Positions 33,611 to 43,546 of a DNA stretch of 64,000 nucleotides are shown here, in pieces. The position numbers were made by a program, and so were the translations under genes. This stretch comes from Nicotiana tabacum (taxonomy: Eukaryota > Streptophyta > Magnoliopsida > Solanales > Solanaceae): contig NC_134102.1 in the NCBI RefSeq assembly GCF_000715075.1, positions 48,555,348 to 48,619,347 of the forward strand, in the 5' to 3' direction. Position 1 is the first letter of the stretch, and each line of letters begins with the position of its first letter. Under the pieces are notes generated by a model that worked only from the letters and a program-made list of their open reading frames with translations, was not told the origin of the DNA and made no database searches.

Positions 33611-35462
33611 TTCATGTTTTGTGGGGAATACCTAATGGGTTGGATTTGTCGGTGTGAACAATTTTTAAAGTAGAAGAGACCCTAGTGAAATTGGTTGCAA
33701 TTAGTATTATGCGCAAGGCTCTTCAGTGGCATCAAGCCTTATTGAAGTTAAGATTTAGTTGGGGGCTTCCTAATTGAGATGATTATGTGAGGGGCTTGAC
33801 CCTCAGATTTAGGCATACTTTGAATGATAATCCTATGAAAAAATCGGTGGGGTTAAAGAAAAATGGGGATGCTTAGTAATTTTCGGATAATTTCGATGAG
33901 TTGTTGAACTATATGGAGCTGATAGAAGGATACTCCATTAGTTGTTTCATGAATGAATTAAAACCCGAGATCATAGTCTAAGTTAGGATACTAGCACCAA
34001 GAAATTTAATGGGAGCTTACATCCTTGCATATTAGCTGAGCAATCATTGGAGTTATAGAGGAAACAAAACCAGTTAATTTCCAGAAATTCTAGAACTTTT
34101 TACCTAGTCCAAGTTCTTCTTGGAGTTCAAATTTCAGGAATCATTATCACTTATGGGACTTGAGAGAAGCAGGGGTCCAATAAGGGAAGGTATTTCAATT
34201 TCAGTGTTTATCCTACACCAAGGGGATCAAGAAAATTTTTCATCACAGAAATGGATGAAAAGAGGGACAATGGGTTATATTTTATGGTGTGATGAAAATT
34301 ACACCCCTAATCACAATTGTAAGAAGAGAAGTAATTATATATTCTTGAGTTGGAAGAATATCTTGATGAAGAGTTGGAGGAAGAAGAATAGATGGTGGAA
34401 GATGAAAACATAGAGGAGTCTAGCCACAGTTCCCAAATGTCTCTCCATGCCTTGGATGGAACTGTGGACTACAAAACATGAGAATGAAAGGGTTTGTAAA
34501 GGTCAATGTGGTACATATGTTGGTGTATTTAGGATCAACTCATAACTTTATGGATGTTGATATTGCTGAGAAATTGGGAATTCAGCTAGAGACTATTCCT
34601 GCTTTTTCTGTGATTGTTGCTAATGGTAGTAGATTTCATAGCAAGTGTATGAGAACGAAGGTGAAGTGGAAGATGCAGATGTAATATTGAGAATCTAGTG
34701 GCTGATTACATTAGGAGATATTAAATAGAACTTTAGGCAACGGAAGATGGAATTCCAAATTAATGGAAAGAAGGTGTCACTCAAGATGGTCAACAATAAG
34801 GATTTTAAAAACTACTTGATAAGTATTCCTCTTTATTTTAGGTGCATACTGAATTGCCTCCAAAGAGGGATCAAGAACACAAGATCATTGTGAAGGAAGG
34901 AGTTCCACCTATAAATGCTAGACCCTACAGGTTTCCTACCAGTCAAAAAAATGAGATTGAGAAGATGATTCAAGAAATTCTGGACACAAGTCATTAGACC
35001 AAGTGTAAGTCCTCTTACTCTTCTCCCATAGTCATGGTTAAGAATAAAGATGTTTCTTGGTATGTATTGACAACTTAATATCTATACTGTTAAAGAACAT
35101 ATAGATGAGTTAGGAGGTTCCAATTTTTTTTTGCAATTTTACCTTAGATCTAGATATCATCATATTAGAATGATGTAGAGGGACATTGAGAAGATAGGAT
35201 TCAGGTCCATAATGTCCATTATAAATTTGTTGTTACGCCATGTGGACTCACTAATGCACCCTCCACATTTCAAAGTTTGATGAACAGAATTTTCTAGCCC
35301 TACTTAAGAAAGTTTATATTAGTTTTTCTTTGATGATGTATTGGTGTACAAACCTTCTTGGAGAACTCATTTACTGCATTTAGAAAATTCTTTCAAGGTG
35401 TTAAGGCATCATACTCTATTTTTCAAGCTCAACAAGTGTACACTTGGCAAAACATTGGTTGA
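33611..35462 (+). pseudogene. Heavily degraded Ty3/gypsy gag-protease-RT
   Basis: Gag residues appear in fragments: GKALQWHQ-like (RKALQWHQALLKLRF), DDYVRGLTLRF, FDELLNYMELIEGYSISCFMNELKPEI. Protease region 34478-34684 has LGSTHNFMDVDIAEKLG, where the DSG active site is LGS, so the catalytic Asp is lost. RT fragments include [54 protein letters not shown] and FKLNKCTLGKT. There are many frame breaks. The gene stops in the RT thumb where LARD2 begins at 35463. It is a Ty3/gypsy element of a different type from the Tekay-like copies, clearly the oldest layer in this part. Confidence 0.87.
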
Positions 35463-38400
35463 TGTAACGATCCAACCTATCGTTTTAAGCATTTGCATTC
35501 AGTTCGGTGGCTTGAGGGCATGAGTAGCTCTATATGGTATATTATGACTTGTGTGTATCGTTGGTTTTAGTTTTCGAGTGGTTTGAGATTAATTTGAATT
35601 TATGATACTTTACTAGGAAGCTTTAAGTAATAAGAGTTGACTAAGTTTGACTTTTGTATATTTGACCTTGGAGTTTTTATAGTTCCATTAGGTCCGGATG
35701 GTTATTTTGGACTTGGGCGTATTCCCAAACTTGCAATTGGATGTTTCTACAAAGTTTCGGCTCTATTTGGCGAAAGTTAAAAATTAGAAGGTTTGAAAAG
35801 TTCATAGGTTTGACCGGGAGTTGACTTCAATGTTATCTGGTTTGGATTGTTGTTACGGGAGTTGGAATAGGTTTGTTATGTTATTTGGAACTTGTATGTA
35901 AAATTTGGGGTGATTCTGAGTTGTTTAGATGTGTTCGGTGTAAGTTTGGAATTTGAAATAGTTCATTAAGCTTGATTCGAGGTGCGATTCATACTTTTGA
36001 TATTTCTTGTGTGATTTAAGGCCTCAAGTAGATTTGTGTTGTATTTTGGAACTTGTTGGTACGTTCGGACGGGGTCCCAAGGGGCTCGTGTGTGTTTCAG
36101 ATTGATTTCCGATTTATTTTGGTGTTTGTTGCATTGTTGATAAATTTTCTGGTTTTGGTGCTTTCGCATATGCGGAGGGTTGGACACAGATGCAAGTCCG
36201 TAGATGCCGGTTCGTGGTCGCATAAGCGATACTGGACTGGAGGATGAGAAGACCGCAGATGCATAGTCCTGAGTGCATCTGCGGGATCGCAGAAGCGGTC
36301 ATAGTGGCTCAGAAGAGGGAAGGCAGGCTGGCTAGGAGTTTCGTAGAAGCGGAGGTTCCTCGCACCGGTGATGTCGTAGAAGAGGAAGGTAGTCTGCAGG
36401 TGCTAGAGGCTGGGGCTTCATTGGTATTCGCAAAAATGGGGTTTTTTTTTCCGCAGAAGCAACGCCACAGAAGCGGATATTGGATCGCATATGTGAAAAT
36501 GTTGGGTAGAAGCTTTATATTTCGAGGGTTGAGTTGTTTTATCATATTTTGAGATCTAGAGCTCAGATTTGGGCAATGTTTGAGGCAATATTCATGATTT
36601 GGATTGCGGTTCAGTATTTTTGACTCGGTTTTGATTATTATTCATGATTTTATCTTCGATTTTTGTATTTAGTTGATGAATCTAAAAGAGAAATTGGGGA
36701 GTTTTTGTCAAAAAATATCTAAAGTGAATATTTGACATTTGAACATCGACTTGAAGTCCGATTTGAGTGAAATTAGAATGGTTGGATTCGTATTCTAATG
36801 GATTGTAGGAATTTTTGAGTTTTGTCCGATTCTGGGGTGAGAGCGAAGGTTGACTTTGAGTATTTGATTAGCGATTCAATCTTTATTGTTTGGGTTTGTG
36901 TCCTATGGTATTATTTGATGATTTTGAGTTAAGTTTGGCTAGTTTCGAGCTGTTCGGAGGTCGATTTGCGCGGGACGACATTTCTAGAGTATTAATTTGT
37001 ATTGGTTGAGGTAAGTATCATACCTAAACTTAGTTGAGGCACTAGTTTCCTGAGTTATTTGTGATAGCTACGTGCTATGGGTGGCGCATATGAGTGGGAT
37101 TGAGCCCATTTGTGTGCACGGGTTATTTTTCATGCCCGAGGTAGTATTTAGGCTATGATATACCTTGGATTGATTGCTAAGATTCATGCTGTGATGATTC
37201 TTATATTTGTATCCATGTTATGAGCTATTTGATCTATGTTTGAGGTTCCGTAGAGGTTAATCTCCTGATTGAACCTGATAATTGCTACTTTTGTGGTGTA
37301 TTGGCCTAATTTGAGCCATGAAAGCACATTTTGCACATGTATGCACCTTAGCATGTCACTTATACCAGTCCAAGAGTGTGAAATGACATTCTTTGATCAT
37401 GTACATGTATTCTTGTATATCTGCTTTCTGTGTGATGTGGATTAGACTGGTATCCTGTGACCACGCCGGGCGGATAATGATATTGAGCCTGTGACCATGC
37501 CGGGTAGATATTGATATTAAGCCTGTGACTACGCCAGACAGATTGTGATATTGGCACGTGAGTTATCTATGCGGTTGATATTATTAGCACGTGAGTTGTC
37601 CGTGCAGCACATGAGTTGTCCGTGCAGATTCGAGATATTGTTATTATTGGCACATGAGTTGTCCATGCAGCATGTAAGTTGTCCGTGCAGTTGATATAAT
37701 TATCACGTAAGTTATCCGTGCAACACGTGAGTTGTCTGTGCAGCGCGTGGATATGAATCCATCTCCCCAGGGTCCCCCTCTTATGTTCTTTCTTGATGGT
37801 GTACACGCTGATTGTGAGAAACTGATGGATTTCTGGTTATGTGGGTCTTGGGAAGGCTGATCAGTGGTTTGGTTCGATTATTGAGATTCTAATATGGGCC
37901 TTAGAGTAGTATTAAGATTTCTATCTGGATCGGGTTGTGAGCCGCAATGGATTGATATTTGGTTATTTCACTTCTTCTTTACTTGTAATTTCCTTCGTTG
38001 TTTACCTGATATATTCACATATCTTCCTTATATGCTGGACTGCTGACTGAGCATAGTACGTTAAGAAATATTATGTGCACTAAGGTGGTCTTATCTATAA
38101 TTTCATGATTTGTTCATATTTTTGTTCTGTACTTGTTGGAATTTATGAATTGTACAGGTGATTGGCGAGTATCATTTATAATTCTTGCTTTTATTACCTC
38201 GTCGAGATTAGTTATGATACTTGCTGAGTACATGGAGTCGGTTGTACTCATACTATAATTCTGCACCTCATGTGCAGATTTTGGAGCTGAGATGCTGTGG
38301 ATGACGGGAGCAGGCATTGAAGATGTACCTACCTTCCGAATATAACTACCACTTGCCCTTGGTAGTTTTAGATTTGAATTCTTTTTATGTACATTCCAAA

Positions 38401-38614
38401 CATATGTCGTATTTATTTTTATACTAGCTTTGTAAATCTAAGTCTTAGTGACTCATGACTTGTACTACCAATCCTTGGAATATTGGAAAGGAATTCAGTT
38501 ATTTCACTTATTGTTTTCTTATTATTTTCACTAGAGTTGTGTTAACTGTTATTTGGCTTACCTAGCAGGTTAGGTTAGGTGCCATCACGACTAACTAGAT
38601 TTTGGGTCGTGACA
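35463..38614 (+). repeat. LARD2 left LTR
   Basis: TGTAACGATCC to GGGTCGTGACA. Parts with offsets: CpG-rich block 36165-36500 (CGCATCTGCGG, TCGCAGAAGCGG types; 0.70-1.04 kb), GAG|GTAAGTATC with GT at 37011 (1.55 kb), two repeat arrays 37430-37745, CTGCAC-N5-GTGCAG stem-loop 38261-38277 preceded by GTTGTACTCATACTA. ORFs inside the CpG block (36053-36552) are not genes. Confidence 0.9.
37430..37745 (+). repeat. Two adjacent tandem repeat arrays in LARD2 LTR
   Basis: First array (37455-37545): three copies of CCTGTGACCACGCCGGGC-like text about 45-50 bp apart. Second array (37555-37745): about seven copies of GCACGTGAGTTGTCCGTGC, an imperfect inverted repeat with GCACG/CGTGC arms, reverse complement of the unit at 29383-29560. 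Confidence 0.87.
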
Positions 38615-38617
38615 AGT

Positions 38618-38745
38618 TGGTATTAGAGCTTTAGGTTCATAGGTTCTATGAGTCATGAGCAAGTGCCTAGTAGGGTCTTGCGGATCAGTATGATGACGTC
38701 CATACCTATCTTCGAGAGGCTACAAGGCATCTAGGAAACTTCCCA
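38618..38745 (+). other. LARD2 PBS and conserved leader
   Basis: TGGTATTAGAGCT (38618-38630) matches the tRNA-Met PBS with two differences. The next ~115 bases align with the leader of the inner chromovirus (reverse strand of 11560-11669) through blocks such as TAGGTT, GAGTCAYGAGCAAG, TAGTAGRGTCT and GAGGCTA. This link to an autonomous lineage is the strongest sign of which enzymes copied LARD2. Confidence 0.82.
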
Positions 38746-41700
38746 TCTTTTTTTCCTTATCATGCGGCATTGATTCAATGTGAAACATATATCTTTGAAT
38801 TCCTTCCATCCACTCATATGTTATATTGAGCACTCGGTACCAGTTGTGCATCGATGAGTTGTGATGTCAGGGATGAGGTACGAGATATGTTCTATGTGTT
38901 GTGGAGATAGACCAGTCTAGATGACTTGAGGCCAGGTTTAGACCGCAACTTGGGCTCGGTGATTTCAGTTGTGTGAGTATGTTTTTTTGACTTATATTTT
39001 TGGTAGTGTCTCTAGGAGTGGGATTGATGGCTCAGTGAGTGGTTGGATAGCTATGTGATGAGTGTTATATGATAGAGGACTATGCTTAGGTAGTTTGGAT
39101 GTGACGATAAGAATTTTGCTTTGGATACAAAAGGACTATGGATGTTTATTTCCTTCTTGATATGTTGTACAGTCTCAAGTTATGAGCGTGTTGAGGGATC
39201 TTTTATGTTGTTCATTTGTGGAATGAAGTAAACTCTTATGTCTTGTTGACGAGTTTAGACTCGGGAATATTAAGTGATTGCATTATGGTTGTGACTATGA
39301 TAGGGCGTAGCAAGATGCCAGTTTTAGGCTAAGTAGGTGGGTTATCTCCTGCGGGATGTTCTAAGATTGTGTGATACTTGTGATGTTTCTGTGAAGAGTT
39401 TTCTTCCTACCCAGCGGGATGCATATGTTCTACAATTTGAGTTCGGATCACTTAAGGAAGTTCGCACGACTGTCACAAGGATGGATATGCACTTAGCAGA
39501 TGATTTGAGGTATTCCATGGCTGGTGCTACATGAGCATATGAAGGATTTAGCTGAGTTACAGTGTGGAATTATGGCAGTTATAGAGTAAAGGTATTGTGG
39601 GTTATTAGATGTTGTGTTCTATGGCTTCGAGCCAAGTAGGGGAGTCTGCTGTCGAGGATCAGATTGTATTGTTATGTGATATATCAGTTTCGGTTTGAGG
39701 CATATTTGTGGATCAGTTGTGACTTGAAGAGGTTGGTTTTGAGGATGACTTGAGCAAGGGAATTGCTGGATGCATGATGTGCTATACTTTATGAATATAT
39801 AGAAATCTAGGAATGATTCAGGTTTTTATTCGTGGTGGATGTAGTGTTCTAGGAGAAAGGATTCACCCAGTTGCTAAAAAATAGGGTTACTTCTTAGGTG
39901 TTTGTGTACTAATAGAGCACAAGTCGTTTGGCTCATTTTGGCGGTGCATTGGATATTAGAGCATGGTGGATGACTCTCAAGAAGGTTCTAATGAGTTCAT
40001 GATTGATATGTGGTATTTGAGAATTTTCCTGAATTTTTGTATGGCTAAGATCTGAGATTTGCATTGGATGGTGTTGGGACTTACAGTATTTCCGTATTAT
40101 TATGGATCCTACATTTCAATATCAAAGAGGTTAAGGAAATAACTTCAGATTCGCAAAAGGTCTCTTCAGAGTAGGCATATCGGTTAAAGTATTATTGAGT
40201 GCTTAAGAGGGAAGGCTTATGGGCCTTAAGCCGACGTGGTTTCATGCTAGGATCTCTTGGGTGAGCTTTGATTAAGGATCGTAGTGTACTAGCAAGGAGA
40301 AATGTTAACTTGAAGGCAAGTCGAGAGGGACTCGAAGGAATAGGTCAGCTTGGTAGTGGTTTGGATCAGCATGGTAATAGAAATGGTTGGTTCTTTTGGT
40401 TCCTTTGGTTTGGTGAGGCTTTGTAGGTGTGTGGTGGCAATTCTCTTGGGCTTAGCGATCTACATGATTTGCTGGAGTTAGAGGGATTCAGTTCTGATGG
40501 CTTGATTTTGTGCTAATGTGTTTTGAAGGGTTCTCGATGATTTCGACCACGACTTGGGATGGATGTTTTTATCAGACATGGGGAGTTTGTTACGTGTTGT
40601 GATTTTCTCTTGGATGGGGGTCGAGTGGAAGTTTTCTGGTTGACAGAATGTGTATCCTGCTTGTGATTCAGGGTTGATAATGGGGATTCTCGTGTTTTCA
40701 TATGATGGCATGATATATGCGGTGCAACGTGTAGGATTAAGGTTTGTATGTACAAGGTTGCTGTTTAGATTCAAAGGGAAGGTCATGAGTTCTAGTCTGC
40801 ATGGACAATTTTAGATGTTTAAAAGATTTCTGGCAGTATCTGGTATCACCTGAGAAGGTGCGCATTTTAGAAGGCGCATTGTGTTTTGACTTGCGGATGG
40901 TGAAAGTATGTTAAGAGGTTGGCGACTGATTATATATGTTATGGATAGGTTATTGTGGACTTTTCGGAGGTTACCTACCTATTTCAGGAGGATCAAAATT
41001 GATTTAGAGGCCACTGGAAGGCCAAATGAGAATATATATTCTACATCGGGTCGAATTTGTTTACTCAACACATCTATTATTGAGGGGTATGTCATCTGTT
41101 AGAGTTGATCTTATTTGTGTTCTGATATGTTCCGGGTGTTACTCATCTCTGCTACAATGGGTTGTGAGACTGCTGACTATTTACACACATGATGTAGTTC
41201 TGTTTGGGCCTCATGACGAAATTCGAGCGAGATGGCTCTTGGGGTGTTGAATGGTTGATTGCACCTGGTTATGGTCTTCCTATTTGTGGTATATTGTGCT
41301 ATCCATTTATCCATAGTTATGGTCATGCACTTTGCGTGGTTGTTTTTGATATGCATATGGTTGTTGATTATGAGCATCATGGCTCGAGGTATTTCATGTA
41401 GGCCGATGTATGAATTGGGTCATGCATTACAACAGAGTTATGTTGGGATATGATCCTTTATACTTATTCTGTGTGTTTTGTTTCTCCTCTGTGTGATGGG
41501 TTCATAGTGTTGTGCTTTGTGGTGGTATCTATTGAGCTTGCGGGACGATTTTATCATTTGGATTCTCTTTCCATCATTGGGTACACTTGAGTTGTTGCTT
41601 GTTTGGTGCATAGATTACATGCTAGGTGGCTCGAGGTGGTGCTGGTGTGGCATATGGATCGAGCATGTTGTATTAGATGAGATGAAGTTATTGGACCTTG

Positions 41701-42244
41701 AATGAGTCCTATCGGATTTGATTAAGGTATGTTAGAGGAATAACATCATTAGTCAGCTCAGAATTTTGATATGGTTCTTGTTGGGCGAGAGAGCTTCATG
41801 ACTTGTTGATCTGATGGGTGGTTATGAGTTTCTGCGTGCTTCTCTCTTTATTGGCGGTATTCGAAGGTGTAGAACAAGGTTTTATTTGACATGAGGTTTG
41901 TTACCGATACCAGGTTTGTTATTAAGTAACTATTGTGGTCGGAAGTTATTGCTATGATTATTTGAGTTATGCAATATAACATGTGATTATATCTTAGGTT
42001 ATTGTTATGGCTTGATACGGGTGGTTCAGACTTATACTTGGTGTAAATGCGAGATTTGGGTCTTATGATGAATTCCGGTTGTTGGATCTTGGGTTCTAAG
42101 GTTATGGACTAAGGTTGAAGTAAGGATCTTTAGTTAGGTTGTGTTGTCAGGCTTATATGGATTGGGGTGACGTGGGATCACCCATGGGTATGTGCATGGT
42201 GAGTTTATGTAGTGATTTTATAGCTTTGGAATGACTCTTGGCAC
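38746..42244 (+). other. LARD2 internal region, no coding capacity seen
   Basis: About 3.5 kb with only short random ORFs (up to 102 codons, at 40478-40786 minus). I find no gag, protease, RT or integrase motif in any frame. Base use is T- and G-rich on the plus strand. Nothing else is recognised. Confidence 0.72.
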
Positions 42245-42279
42245 GTTCAAGGATGAACATATATTTAAGTGGGGGAGAA
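42245..42279 (+). other. LARD2 stem-loop and polypurine tract
   Basis: GTTCA-AGGA-TGAAC (42245-42258) is a five-base-pair stem with an AGGA loop, followed by TTAAGTGGGGGAGAA next to the LTR start at 42280. Stem bases differ from LARD1 but pair in both. Confidence 0.8.
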
Positions 42280-43546
42280 TGTAACGATCCGACCGGTTGT
42301 TTTGAGCATTTGCATTCAGTTCGGTGGATTGAGGTCATGAGTAGCTCCATATGGTGTATTAAGAATTGAGTGTATCATTGGTTTTGGTTTTCGAGTGGTT
42401 CAGGATTGATTTGGAAGAATGATTCTCTACTAGGAAGCTTTAAGTGGGAAGAGTTGACCAAGTAATGATTCACTACTAGGAAGCTTTAAGTGAGAAAAGT
42501 TGACCAAGTTTGACTTTTGTATATTTGACCTTGGATCAGAGTTTTTATGGTTTCGTTAGGTCCGGATAGTGATGTTGGACATGGGCATATAGCCGAACTT
42601 GCATTTGGATGTTTCTATAAGGTTTCGGCTCTATTTGACGAAAGTTGACAATTTGAAGGTTTAGAAAGTTAACAGGTTTGACCGAGAGTTGACTTCGATA
42701 TTATCAGGTTTAGATTGTTGTTCTGGGAATTGGAATAGGTTTGTTATGTTATTTGGAAGTTGTGTGCAAAATTTGGGGAGATTCCGAGTTGTTTAGATGT
42801 GTTCGGCGTAAGTTTGAATTTGGAAATTTGAATAGTTCATTAAGTTTAATTCGAGGTGCGATTCGTGGTTTTGATATTATCTCGTGTGATTTATGGCCTC
42901 AAGTAGGTCTGTGTTGTGTTTTGGGACTTGTTGGTCTATGTTGCATTGTTGATGAATTTTCTGGTTCTGGTGCTTCCGCATCTGCGGAGGGTTGGACGCA
43001 GGTGCGAGTCAGCAGATGCAGGCTCATGGCCGCAAAAGCGAAACTGGACTGGAGCTTGAGAAGATCTTAGATACGGAGTCCTGGGCGCATCTACGGGACC
43101 GCAAAAGCGGTCATAGTGGCACAGAAACTGAGGTTCCTCGCACCTGCGATGCCACAGAAGCGGAAGGTAGTCCGCAGGTGCGAGAGGTCGAGCTTCAGTA
43201 GTATCCATAGTAGCAGGATTTTTGTCGCAGAAGCGAAGCTGTAGAAGTGGCTATTGGACCGCATATGCGAAAATGCTAGGCAGAAGCTTTATATTTCGAG
43301 GGTTGATTTATTTTATCACATTTTGAGAGCTAGAGCTCGAATTTAGGCGATTTTTGAGGAGAATTTCACGATTTGGATTGGCGTAACTATTTTTGACTCG
43401 GTTTTGATCGTTATTCATGATTGTATCTTTGCTTTTGGCATTTGATTGATGAATCTAAAAGAAAAATTGGGGGGTTTTGTCAAAATATTTCTAAAGTGAA
43501 TATTTGAGCTTTCAATATCGATTCGGAGTTGGATTTGAGTGAAATT
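42280..43546 (+). repeat. LARD2 right LTR, truncated
   Basis: Matches the first part of the left LTR (35463-36775), including the CpG-rich block at 42975-43265, with a short local duplication of GATTCTCTACTAGGAAGCTTTAAGT-like text (42421-42500). Homology stops after GAGTGAAATTAG at 43546, inside the LTR, where Tat-type LTR sequence begins. The break is a deletion or later rearrangement. Confidence 0.9.

Larger units (their letters stand above)
35463..43546 (+). mobile_element. LARD2: second non-coding LTR retrotransposon, 3' truncated
   Basis: The left LTR 35463-38614 (3152 bp) and a truncated right LTR 42280-43546 share their first ~1.27 kb, starting TGTAACGATCC. A PBS (38618-38630) and a PPT (42264-42279) give plus orientation. 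The 3.65 kb interior has no gag or pol. It inserted into the degraded gypsy RT; no target duplication can be checked since the right end is missing. Confidence 0.88.

Noticed and set aside
34120..34413. Lys/Trp-rich 97-codon ORF
   Set aside because: Wrong-frame reading over the degraded gypsy gag; the gag fragments are in other frames.
40478..40786. 102-codon ORF in the LARD2 interior
   Set aside because: Two overlapping frames are open over the same bases, no motif, no support from neighbouring sequence; chance is likely.
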